Of a stretch of 64,000 nt of DNA, positions 48,039 to 56,967 are shown one piece after another. The translations under genes and the position numbers were made by a program. The DNA is from an uncultured Pseudomonadales bacterium (GTDB taxonomy: Bacteria; Pseudomonadota; Gammaproteobacteria; Pseudomonadales; UBA7434). Each line of letters begins with the position of its first letter. Positions within the stretch are counted from its first letter, which is position 1. Below the pieces are notes generated by a model. The model saw only the letters and a list, made by a program, of their open reading frames with translations, did not search any database and had not been told where the DNA came from. The stretch is taken from NCBI GenBank assembly GCA_943788835.1, contig CALSRU010000004.1:800300-864299 (forward strand). Reading direction: 5' to 3'.

Positions 48039-48527
48039 CTATTCTAAAGCTGTATTGTTGTTTTCAGGAAACATAGAAAATACATCTTTTACTCGCTGCG
48101 TACGAAACAAATAAACAAAAATATAAAAATGGATGATTAAAACGATTAGTGTAGCTGTGTGCATATTGAATTCGTGACTGATGCCACCCACAGCAATGGC
48201 CGCCACTTGCAATACAGTGGCCGTCAATAATATTAGTCGGCCCTTATGCCAGCCGCGCCTAACCCAGTTAGCCGCATCCGCCTTGCGCCTGAGCAGCACA
48301 AGCACCATAAATAACGCTGGGATGCAGGCAAAAAACTCCCAATAAGTGTTAATGGCCAGCCAAGAGACATCAATATTGGCGCCTGACCCTCCCCGACCTT
48401 TTCGAGAGGCCAATAATGCCAGAGGCCCATAAAGGAACTGGCGTGATAAAAAAACCATTACCAGCAACAAAAAGAAACCCGGTTTGACCTGACCACTATC
48501 GTCTAAATCACTGATGTCATAATTCAT
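48039..48527 (-). CDS. DUF2919-like membrane protein
   Basis: About 162 residues with four membrane helices. The start MNYDISDLDDSGQVKPGFF and the first helix FLLLVMVFLSRQFLYGP resemble DUF2919 (E. coli YfeZ type), a family of unknown function. The frame is open 54 bases upstream, but GAGG sits seven bases before the ATG at 48527, which fits the family start. It lies 105 bases after the GT29 gene on the same strand. Confidence 0.6.
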   Translation of the reverse strand: MNYDISDLDDSGQVKPGFFLLLVMVFLSRQFLYGPLALLASRKGRGGSGANIDVSWLAINTYWEFFACIPALFMVLVLLRRKADAANWVRRGWHKGRLILLTATVLQVAAIAVGGISHEFNMHTATLIVLIIHFYIFVYLFRTQRVKDVFSMFPENNNTALE

Positions 48528-48632
48528 ACCCAAACCTCGGACATTCACAAGATCGATAGTCTTAGCCACGGACTGCATCACTAAAACACATCAAGTGTGC
48601 TTTTCGCTTTATTAAAGCATGACCAATTTCAT

Positions 48633-49280
48633 CTACATAATACTAATCAGCTTCTCTCTCTCAAGCTCTTTCAACAAACGATATTCAACACTCGGCAGAT
48701 GCCCGCCTTGAGGCAATTCAAGCTGCAACTCATCATCAAAATAATGGCTATTTCCACTACGATCCTCTAAATCAAACCCAAAAAGAGCTGGTTTCACGCC
48801 CTCTTTAAGCAAGCAAGCGAGTAGCTTGATACCGTTGCGCGGATGATTTCGCAAAGAAAACTTAAGATCTAACAGACTTAACTTGGAAAAAATGATGGCA
48901 TTCACATCATCAACCGTGGCCGTCATCACCGCTGGCCGTTTATTAAATTTTTTTACGTTTTTGGTATTGCCTGGGTAGCAAATAATTTTAGCGTCACGAC
49001 ACAGTTTTATAAAACGCATATGCTCCTGTTTAGTATGCGGGTATTTGTGTGTTGAAATATTCAAACTAAAAAAACAGTAGTCGGTTTTACGACCGACATC
49101 TGTAGTATATTTTTCAGCAAGGTCGGCAAGATTAAATCGAATGACGGTGTCATAGGAATCAATTTCAGCACCTCGACCAGAACCAATCAAAGTATCACTA
49201 TTTCCAACTAAGGCCACCGAACCGTTTAAATCAATCGGCTTTTTGTTTCGCTCACCGACAATGTGTGTGATAGCAACCAT
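48633..49280 (-). CDS. Glycosyltransferase family 29 (sialyltransferase-like) protein
   Basis: 215 residues, cytoplasmic (no signal or membrane helix). Sialylmotif L is visible at about 21-66 (VALVGNSDTLIGSGRGAEID, SYDTVIRFNLA, VGRKTD). Sialylmotif S lies at about 146-170 (HPRNGIKLLACLLKEG, LFGFD), and a motif VS-like H-x4-E (HYFDDE) at 179-184. GT29 enzymes transfer sialic acid from CMP-sialate; many bacterial homologues are small, and their acceptors are unknown. No sialic-acid synthesis genes lie in the window. It has GAGAG before the start and is divergent from the exosortase-like gene. Confidence 0.78.
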   Translation of the reverse strand: MVAITHIVGERNKKPIDLNGSVALVGNSDTLIGSGRGAEIDSYDTVIRFNLADLAEKYTTDVGRKTDYCFFSLNISTHKYPHTKQEHMRFIKLCRDAKIICYPGNTKNVKKFNKRPAVMTATVDDVNAIIFSKLSLLDLKFSLRNHPRNGIKLLACLLKEGVKPALFGFDLEDRSGNSHYFDDELQLELPQGGHLPSVEYRLLKELEREKLISIM

Positions 49281-49462
49281 AAAAAGTCTCTCAATAAGAT
49301 TAGGAATTCTAAGTTAACCGATTAGCTGAGTCCAACTCTACATCGAAATGCATATAAGGCAAAAAAATACTATAGCTATAATTAATGGCATAGTTACGCA
49401 AGAGACAATATACTTAAGACAGGCCTATCACCGCACGAGTAAATACGAGAGGAGTTCACATC

Positions 49463-50017
49463 ATGCAAGAAAAATCTAATGAAGAAACTTTTGCAGTAAA
49501 GAATGCGGGCATGATCTTGTTCTTGGGCGTCAGCGCTATTATTTTTTTCTTATTATATTTTAGCTATGAAAAGCTGTTGGTCGACACACCATTATTTAGT
49601 CACTACCTCGAGTTATGCACTCAGCTTGCATCACAATTACTTTCAGTAATTGGCGTTGAGCACCAATGGATATATGGCACCGAAGATTTAAAAACACGGC
49701 TCGCCGATGGCGAGTTGGGTGCTTTTATCGACATTACAAAACATAGCGATGCCAGCATGATTTGTGCTGTTTTAATCGCCTGTATTGCAGCTTGGCCGGG
49801 TAACATTGTAAAAAAATTGGGGGCGATGGTACTAGGAGTCGCCGTTATACTGGCTCTCAACATTGTAAGGATAGCTGCGATGCTTGTCGTCGATATTTAT
49901 GCACCCCTACAATTTGAGCTTTACAGCACCATGATTCTTCCTGGCATTTTGATTGCTGCGGCTGTAGCCTATTTTATTTTTTGGATAAGAATCTCAGGCA
50001 CGCACCCCAGCGACTAA
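49463..50017 (+). CDS. Exosortase-H-like membrane protein lacking catalytic Cys and His
   Basis: 184 residues with five or six membrane helices. The C-terminal part aligns with exosortase H as I remember it: GTEDLKTRLADGELGAFIDI, a helix ending AAWPGNIVKKLGAMVLG, and LNIVRI with the conserved Arg136. The position of the catalytic Cys (family NGCNG) is Ser95 here (KHSDA), and the position of the His (family AHLY) is Ser155 (LYSTM), with unchanged spacing. It may therefore be a pseudo-enzyme or act by another mechanism. AGAGGAG stands eight bases before the ATG. Family membership rests on this manual alignment. Confidence 0.68.
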   Translation: MQEKSNEETFAVKNAGMILFLGVSAIIFFLLYFSYEKLLVDTPLFSHYLELCTQLASQLLSVIGVEHQWIYGTEDLKTRLADGELGAFIDITKHSDASMICAVLIACIAAWPGNIVKKLGAMVLGVAVILALNIVRIAAMLVVDIYAPLQFELYSTMILPGILIAAAVAYFIFWIRISGTHPSD

Positions 50018-50050
50018 CTGCATCGTTTCTCACACACAAAGCAACCGATC

Positions 50051-50563
50051 CTACTGCTCTAATGTGAACTTGGCAGAGCAGTTTTCTACTCGACTACTTA
50101 CAAACCAATTATCATCTTCTCCCGATGAACGGTATTCCAAGCGCTCTTCAGTCACTGTTTTTATCAGGTATTGGGCCGACACAAACTGACTATTTGCTCC
50201 GACATCTAGAGCCATAGATTCTCCTGACGATGCAACCCATGCTTTACTCACCGGCAATAAATTGTGTTTTAAGCGCAGACCCTTTAGCAACTCCCAAAAG
50301 CCCTCATAATGAATAACCTCTGCGCCGTCCACAAATTCATTAGCCCCAGTTGGCAACATTTTGGGCATAACGGTAGCCACCTTGATAACTGCGGCTTCTT
50401 CATAGTTTACGCACCATGCAAAACCGGTTGATGCCTCTCCCTCCCAAGTGCCAATTAACTTGCTAACAGCATGCTGACGCGAGCCACACGCACTGATTGC
50501 TATTAAAATCAGCAAAACCGCAAAGTATTTAATTCGCGCAACCTGAATTGTTCTTACGTTCAT
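50051..50563 (-). CDS. Lipoprotein of unknown function
   Basis: 170 residues. The signal peptide ends in the lipobox AISAC (Cys26), so the protein is membrane-anchored in the periplasm. The mature part (KLIGTWEGEASTGFAWC) starts with a pattern seen in many small beta-barrel or lipocalin-like proteins, and two Cys (FAWC and RVENC) may pair. No family is identified. It lies between the exosortase-like and sorting-tail genes and could be part of the same surface system. Confidence 0.62.
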   Translation of the reverse strand: MNVRTIQVARIKYFAVLLILIAISACGSRQHAVSKLIGTWEGEASTGFAWCVNYEEAAVIKVATVMPKMLPTGANEFVDGAEVIHYEGFWELLKGLRLKHNLLPVSKAWVASSGESMALDVGANSQFVSAQYLIKTVTEERLEYRSSGEDDNWFVSSRVENCSAKFTLEQ

Positions 50564-50702
50564 GGAAAGAGTCCTTTTAAAAGCGTTGACTGCTTACTAA
50601 GTATAAATGAAAAGTATATTCTTGGATGAATACATCAACTCTTCAAGTGTTTTTTCATGTGTCAAAAGACAACTTACAATTAAAGTAATGCTTGCCCAAA
50701 AA

Positions 50703-50729
50703 AAAAACCCGCTTAAAAAGCGGGTTTTT
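50703..50729 (-). terminator. Strong rho-independent terminator
   Basis: A 12-base-pair perfect stem (AAAAACCCGCTT at 50703-50714 with AAGCGGGTTTTT at 50718-50729) with a three-base loop. On the minus strand it ends in a run of at least nine T. It lies 34 bases after the stop of the sorting-tail protein gene. Confidence 0.9.
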
Positions 50730-50763
50730 CCAAGACTCAAAAGAGAGTCGTTATTTCTTGACG

Positions 50764-51576
50764 CTACTTGATTTGACGACGGCGACCTGTCATCACAGTA
50801 ATAGCAACAAGACCAAGACCTAAAAGTGCAGCAGCAAAAGCTGGTACTGGTACAGTTTTAGTTAAGTCTCCAGTGCTTTCAGGGTAAGTAACATACTCAA
50901 AGTCTTGCTCAGCTGAAGGACCATCTGCAGTTGTAGCCGGATCGTCGATCCAGCACGTAGAGAAGTCTTGGCTAAGGTCGACCGCGCAATCAACGGCTGC
51001 TTGTGTAGCCAGACCAGTGCTCGCATCTCCGCGATACGTACGGATCACTTTCTCAGGCCAAACAAATACGCCCACGGTTCCACTGGTTGCAAACGTTGAA
51101 TCGGCAATGGCATGACCGCTTACGATTTTACCGTTGGCGTCAGTTGTGAAGTCCCAATCGTAAAAAGTGCTCGACAGCGGTAAGTCACGAAGACATGCTG
51201 CTGCGCCGACTGGACAAGCTGGGAGGAAGATATTTGTATAGGGCGAAGATGGAGCTACACCCGTAACAGCTGTGCCCAAATCACCTACGTAGTTGTCAAC
51301 CGCAGTAGCAGGTGTACATGTGCCAGTTGCTGACGCGCACGTGCTGAGGTTCTGAACCTCCAATATGGCAGTGAACTCTGAATCACCTGATGCCGCTGCT
51401 GCACAGACAGCTGGGACGGGGCAGTCCGATAGACGTGTGGTGAACTGTACGCCATGCACTTCGACTCCACGAGCTCCAGTAGGCTTGTCATCACCCGCGC
51501 TGTCATAGCCTAAGCCGAAGCTTGATGCTGACATTAGCAGACCGAGTCCACCGGCAATTATCTTTATAGTTTTCAT
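50764..51576 (-). CDS. Exported protein with C-terminal sorting signal (VPVPAF-TM-RRR)
   Basis: 270 residues. A signal peptide (MKTIKIIAGGLGLLMSASSFG) is followed by a Thr/Ser/Ala-rich mature part with eight or more Cys. The last 29 residues make a tripartite sorting tail: the motif VPVPAF, one hydrophobic helix (AALLGLGLVAITVMTG) and a basic end RRRQIK. This is the layout of PEP-CTERM-like substrates of exosortases. The tail differs from the IPTL type normally paired with exosortase H. A good ribosome site (GGAGAAG) precedes the ATG. It is probably a surface or secreted protein; the function is unknown. Confidence 0.72.
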   Translation of the reverse strand: MKTIKIIAGGLGLLMSASSFGLGYDSAGDDKPTGARGVEVHGVQFTTRLSDCPVPAVCAAAASGDSEFTAILEVQNLSTCASATGTCTPATAVDNYVGDLGTAVTGVAPSSPYTNIFLPACPVGAAACLRDLPLSSTFYDWDFTTDANGKIVSGHAIADSTFATSGTVGVFVWPEKVIRTYRGDASTGLATQAAVDCAVDLSQDFSTCWIDDPATTADGPSAEQDFEYVTYPESTGDLTKTVPVPAFAAALLGLGLVAITVMTGRRRQIK

Positions 51577-51954
51577 AGAACTTCTCCAATATTACAAAAT
51601 GAATGTTGTGAGCCTTTGACTAGGCAAAGCACTCTTACATAGCGATCGAGACTCAAGCCAGCTTAAAAACACCGGCTTATACGGAGCTGTTACAAGCACT
51701 AACTACCCGCTCTCCGATTTGTTTATGATAGAATACTGACTGATAGTATAGCAAGCCGAATTGACTAAAAATGCATCGAGACCTAAGGGGACATGGCGCA
51801 CCCTTTATTGTTCGCGTGGCGACGTGCAAGAATAATCAGCGATAAATTCATAAATATCATATCCTTACGACCCTCAAAAGAAAGATAACTATTCGCCGCT
51901 ACTAAAACCCTAATCTGTCGATTACATCAACAAAAAAGAACGAGCAAGTATTTT
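51577..51954. other. Divergent intergenic region
   Basis: 378 bases between the sorting-tail gene (minus) and the large TonB receptor (plus). It must hold promoters for both. I could not place either with confidence: TAGAAT/TATAGC-like AT-rich elements near 51730-51750 lack a matching -35. No small gene is seen. Confidence 0.4.
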
Positions 51955-52044
51955 ATGCGTACAAAAAAAGTCCCATCCACAGCAGCAAAGCCCAACTTCG
52001 TCGAACTAGCTACTAAGCTTCTGCTCCAACGGGGACAAGTGGAC

Positions 52045-55000
52045 ATGCCGAGCACCAAAGCTTTTTTAACAACCCGATCACGGCCCTTGCTTAGTATTCT
52101 GTTAGTCGCTTGCTTGAGCTGTATCGGAGCCAATGCGCAAGAAGTGGAAGAAGTGGTCATACAAGGCACTCAAACCGAAAATAGCGCGCTGGATGATTTA
52201 GTTTCAGTGTCGGCGATCGATGCTGAAAAGCTCGCAGACGCTGGCATAGAGAATATTGAAGATGTGGCTGAATATGTGCCGAATTTGGTGCTCAGCGAGA
52301 CTAGTACAGGAACCGCAATCGTAATTCGCGGCATAGGCGCAGGTGTCAATCAGGGGTTCGACCAATCTGTGGGACTCTATGTCGATGGTGTACCGTTACC
52401 GCGCTCCCAAATGGCTAGAGCGCCTTTTTTAGATCTTGGCGGTGTTCAGGTACTGCGAGGCCCTCAGTATGTTAAGGACGGTAACTACAGTATCGCCGGC
52501 TCAGTGCATATGCTGACAAAAGAAGCTGATGACGAGTTTCAACTAGGTATCGACGTTAACTATGTTCCATCGCAAAACGATAAAAAACTACTTATCACAC
52601 TGGGTACTCCCCTTGCGGACTGGGGTGCCATGCGCTTGGCAGTCCAAAGACAAACCGCTGACGGCTATATTGAGAATGTCACCTTGGAAGAAGATGGACC
52701 ACAAGTCGATGACCTTTTAGTTCGCGGCGTGTTTTCATTTAACCCCACTAACAATCTCGCCATAAAACTCAAAGTTGAGCAAGGTAGCTTTGATCGCCGC
52801 GGTCGACAAATCGAAGTTATTGACGGCCAAGCCACACCAGACTACCGACTCTTTCCCGAAGTCCAAGGGCCTAACGGTACTATTTTGCGCGACCCGTCGC
52901 CAATTCCTCCGATAAAGACAGGAAATCTGCTAACGGTTTTGCCAGAACTGAGAAACGAACAAGATTACATATTGGATGTAGTTCGATCTCTCTATGACGT
53001 TGAATATGCTACTACCGGGGTACCAGCGTTTGCTGGACTGACCTACGGGCAGGTATTACAAAACTTGTATACGGACGAACAAGCAATTAAGTCCATGCAG
53101 GGCTTCCCCACCAGCAACGGTGCGGTCACACCGCCCGCGGGGTTACTTGATAGCAGCATCGACTTCAAGAGAGCCGCCAATGAGATGGAGTTCAGTAACA
53201 ATGAAACAACTAACTTGACGATCAATGCCAATTATTGGGCCGGAGAGCACCAACTCAAACTCATCGCGTCACACATTGAGTACGAAGTTACGGAGTTAAT
53301 CGATACAGACTTCACTCCGGTCCCTATCTTAGCTACTTTACAAAGCGAAGAATACCAACAAGATTTTTATCGTTTCGAGTATGTTTCCCCTCGCGATGAG
53401 TTCCTTGAACTGACCGCGGGAATATCCTACTTAGAGTCAGATTTAAGTTTCGACGAAAGTATTAAAACACGGTTCGGAGGGCCTAGCGATCAAGCATCGA
53501 CCGAAGAATTTATTCTCGACAACTGGGACGCAGACGGCTTTGACCTAGAGCAATACATCACTTTTGATCCTAGTCAGCCATTTGTTCCCTATTTCGGTCG
53601 TATTTTGCCTGTTAACATTTCGTCGTTGCAAATTTTTGCGCCTGACAGAGACTTTGATCAGGACACGAAAATAACGGCAGCCTTTGCTGAGACCACCTTA
53701 AACTTCACTGATACCTTTCGTGCGACGTTGGGAGCTCGCTACACTTTGGCAAAAAAAGCCGCGGTTCGAGATTTTGCGTTTCTGTTGAAGAACGGTGAAG
53801 CTTTCAATTGGCCTGATCAATTCGAGTTTACTGTGGCGCAATTGCAAATTACTCAGGCATTAGCTTCGCTTTACAATTTCGGCCAGCATACGGACCGCTC
53901 TATTGTTTCAGATGGGAACCCAGGCAACCCTAACGGCGTTTGTGACAGTGTTAATAGCTGGGCTCTCGGCGGACCCTGTGATCCCGATCCCAATAGTGCG
54001 CCCTCTCGCGAAGAAAAGTTATTGCCTAGCATGACGCTCGAGTGGGACGTCAATGAGGACTTATCGCTCCACGCTTCAATTCGCAAAGCGAATAAATTGG
54101 GGGGCTTTGACGCTCGCTCAGTATCCACGCCCACCACCTCTCCAGGCATTGGACTGCAACCGGGCACTTTTCGTTTTGAAGATGAAGATGCAACCTCCAT
54201 TGAAATTGGAACAAAATGGTATTTGCCTAATGGTCTGGGGCTGATTAACGCTACTGCGTTTCATACATCATTTAAAGACCTACAAGTGAGTACATCAGAT
54301 CGATCTGTTGGTTTTAATGTACGTAATGCAGGAGCTGCCGAATCCTATGGCATCGAAATCGAAGGACAGCTTCAAGCATCCGAGAAATTCAGTGTTAACT
54401 ACTCGTTAGCATGGATAAATTTTGAATTTACGGACTTTAAATTTGGCTCGTGCAACTTGTCAGAACGGCCCGACTACTTTTTGATTTCCGAGAAACAAAG
54501 TGCGCTGAATGCTGTTCTGCCGATTGGTACTTTAACGCCCATAATCTATGAGGATGCTCTGCCACTCGGCTTATCGGGCGCAGCAACAGGCTTTGGAATT
54601 ACACCGTTTGCCCGGCAGTCTCTAGACACTTTAAGCACGGGCGACTTTTATAATGCTCAGCGCTTTGATTTCCGTGCATTATCTTCTGCGACATTTTGCG
54701 ATTTTAAGGGAAAAACCAATCAATATGTTGCCGAGTATCAAGGCACCTTCTCATTTAACTACCAAACAGAGATTGCCAATTTAGGGGTTGTAAAACCAAC
54801 ATTAGATGTGGTCTATAACAGTGGTTACCAAACAACCGTGACGCAAGAAGATGAAGTTGCCCAAGATGAGTACTTTCTCCTTAACGGTCGCCTGTCGCTG
54901 GGTTCGTTTGATGAAATTTGGGAATGGGCGCTGGTAGGAAAGAACTTAACAAACGAAAAAGTAGTGGGCTATGCCTCCGAAGTACCTATCGCAACACGAA

Positions 55001-55080
55001 TTCAAGGCGCAAGAACCCACTTTGGCTTTGTTAGGCCTCCCCGGGCAATAGGCCTCAACTTTCGATATAATTTTTATTGA
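52045..55080 (+). CDS. Large TonB-dependent outer-membrane receptor
   Basis: About 1011 residues from the ATG at 52045, which directly precedes a proper signal peptide (LLSILLVACLSCIGANA). The frame is open from an ATG at 51955, but that would put 30 extra residues before the signal. The plug has EEVVIQGTQTENSALDD, VGLYVDGVPLPRS and VQVLRGPQYVKDGNYSIAGS. The last element departs from the usual RGPQGTLFGRNT motif. The barrel ends in AIGLNFRYNFY. It resembles receptors for large or complex ligands. It is next to the exported sorting-tail gene, in the opposite direction. The ligand is unknown. Confidence 0.88.
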   Translation: MPSTKAFLTTRSRPLLSILLVACLSCIGANAQEVEEVVIQGTQTENSALDDLVSVSAIDAEKLADAGIENIEDVAEYVPNLVLSETSTGTAIVIRGIGAGVNQGFDQSVGLYVDGVPLPRSQMARAPFLDLGGVQVLRGPQYVKDGNYSIAGSVHMLTKEADDEFQLGIDVNYVPSQNDKKLLITLGTPLADWGAMRLAVQRQTADGYIENVTLEEDGPQVDDLLVRGVFSFNPTNNLAIKLKVEQGSFDRRGRQIEVIDGQATPDYRLFPEVQGPNGTILRDPSPIPPIKTGNLLTVLPELRNEQDYILDVVRSLYDVEYATTGVPAFAGLTYGQVLQNLYTDEQAIKSMQGFPTSNGAVTPPAGLLDSSIDFKRAANEMEFSNNETTNLTINANYWAGEHQLKLIASHIEYEVTELIDTDFTPVPILATLQSEEYQQDFYRFEYVSPRDEFLELTAGISYLESDLSFDESIKTRFGGPSDQASTEEFILDNWDADGFDLEQYITFDPSQPFVPYFGRILPVNISSLQIFAPDRDFDQDTKITAAFAETTLNFTDTFRATLGARYTLAKKAAVRDFAFLLKNGEAFNWPDQFEFTVAQLQITQALASLYNFGQHTDRSIVSDGNPGNPNGVCDSVNSWALGGPCDPDPNSAPSREEKLLPSMTLEWDVNEDLSLHASIRKANKLGGFDARSVSTPTTSPGIGLQPGTFRFEDEDATSIEIGTKWYLPNGLGLINATAFHTSFKDLQVSTSDRSVGFNVRNAGAAESYGIEIEGQLQASEKFSVNYSLAWINFEFTDFKFGSCNLSERPDYFLISEKQSALNAVLPIGTLTPIIYEDALPLGLSGAATGFGITPFARQSLDTLSTGDFYNAQRFDFRALSSATFCDFKGKTNQYVAEYQGTFSFNYQTEIANLGVVKPTLDVVYNSGYQTTVTQEDEVAQDEYFLLNGRLSLGSFDEIWEWALVGKNLTNEKVVGYASEVPIATRIQGARTHFGFVRPPRAIGLNFRYNFY

Positions 55081-55266
55081 GCTTAGCCGCTCGATAATCA
55101 GATTTAGCGCTTGTTAAGACAGCGTAACCAAGCTCAGAATATCGCTTGAATATAGTGCACCCCGGCTCTCAAAACGAAAATCAGCGTCCACGAGTCATGA
55201 ATTCAGCGCCGAAAATGACCCCTGCTTTGTTGTGTGCACTAGCCACCATGAGCAGCATATTCGTAA

Positions 55267-56881
55267 TCAGGTAGCACGGTTAGCGTATTCATCTCTAAGG
55301 CGCTTCTTGTCAATTTTGCCCAATGCTGTCTCAGGAAGAGACCGCACTAAAATGAGCTTTTTAGGGGTCTTAACGCTCCCAATTAATTGTTCACATTCCT
55401 TGATTACGTCGCTCTCTAAGATCATGAAGCTAGGCTCGGGCTTTACAAATGCCACTACCTCCTCGCCCCAGTGCTCGCTCGGCACACCAATCACCGCGGC
55501 TGCCGCAACACCCTTAATACGCGTAATCGCAAATTCAACTTCTGCTGAATAAACGTTAAAACCACCGCTAATAATCATGTCCTTTTTGCGGTCAACAATA
55601 AACAAAAAACCTTCATTATCTAAATAACCAATGTCGCCCGTTAAGTGCCAGCCGTTAACCCGTGTTTGCTGGCGTTTCAGCCGAATTTTGGTAATAGCCC
55701 TCGCACACCATGTCGCCTTTCACCGCAATTTCACCGCACTGCGAAGCCGGCAACTTCCTGCCCTGCTCATCTAAAATAGCCAGCTCCGACAAAATACTGG
55801 CTCGGCCAACACTTTGTAACCGTTTGTCCGAGGCAATAGCGCCATCAACATAGTGATCTTGCTGGGTGAGCGCACTAATCATCATGGGACATTCGGTTTG
55901 GCCAAATAAACCGCGCATGACCGGCCCAAATACCTCCAGCGCTTTGCGCAACTGAGTAACAGATATAGGCGCGGCACCATAACTCAATGCTCGCAAACTG
56001 GAATAATCAAACGCATGCACATTGGACTGCGCCAGCAAGGTGTAAATAGCCGTGGGAGGTAAAAATAGATCGGTCACCTGCTCGTGTGCAATACTGTTTA
56101 ATAACGCTTGGGCATCAAAGCCGGCATGAATAATAAAACGCGCGCCGCTTGGTAATGCGCTTAGCACGATCCTACCGCCCACATGAGTCAATGGCATCGC
56201 ACACAAGTACGTGGCAGCGCCCTCTTCGCGCACCAGCTGGTCACACATACCGTAGCTCAGCGCTCTAAAATTTCGGTCGCTCAACAACACACCTTTGGCA
56301 CGCCCCGTGGTACCACCGGTCATGGGTATGGCGAGAATGTCGGCGGGCTCGCGTTTAACGCTTACAGCTACATCGGGCGCTGCGCCCAGCCAGTTATGCA
56401 ACTCTGCTGATGCGCAGGTCTTAGAATCATTCCCAGCAGCCGCCTCAACGTTGCTCGCCTGCTCATCGAGACAAACCGACACGAAGAACTCGGAGCTTTG
56501 CGCTGCAACGGCAGCTGCGGCCTCTGCAAACTGACCTTGATAAAACAACACATCGCAGCCTAGTTGTGCCAACGTGGCTATATTGTCGGCTTCGGAGTTG
56601 CGTGAGTTAACCGGCAACCAAATGCCACCCGCTCTAATGATGCCTAGCGTCACAATGATTGCCCACGCTGAATTCAAACTGTAGATCGCGCAGTGCATAC
56701 CGGGTTGCAAACCTGAGCCAAGCAGCGCCTTCGCCACCCTCATCGACTCCTGCTGAACTTGCTGATAGCTGAACTGTTCATCACCAAACGTCAGACAGGG
56801 TTTATTGGCAAAACGCAGGCATGCCTGATCGATAAGTTCAATAAGCGGTAGATTAAACTGCTGGCGGTTACAAAGAGACAT
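55267..56881 (-). pseudogene. Acyl-CoA synthetase/AMP-dependent ligase, frame broken
   Basis: Two frames form one class I adenylate-forming enzyme of about 540 residues. The first has the P-loop AIPMTGGTTGRAKGVLLSDR, then YGAAPISVTQLRKALE and GLFGQTECPMM. The second has GWHLTGDIGYLDNEGFLF, FIVDRKKDMIISGGFNVY and the lysine motif LPETALGKIDKKRL. The break is at CCC 55659-55661; with one base fewer, ANT is followed directly by VNGWHLTGDI. The protein would activate a fatty or aromatic acid to its CoA ester. All catalytic motifs are intact, so error or very recent loss are both possible. Confidence 0.85.
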
Positions 56882-56967
56882 AAGGCGCCGAGTGACGTGG
56901 ACGAAAAAAATTAAAGAGCGACTTATTCAAGGCAACTAGGCCCGCAATCAAGCAGCCTTATGCCTGT

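Noticed and set aside
51955-52044. The upstream ATG as start of the large TonB receptor
   Set aside because: It would place 30 residues before the signal peptide, which would stop normal export. The ATG at 52045 fits better.
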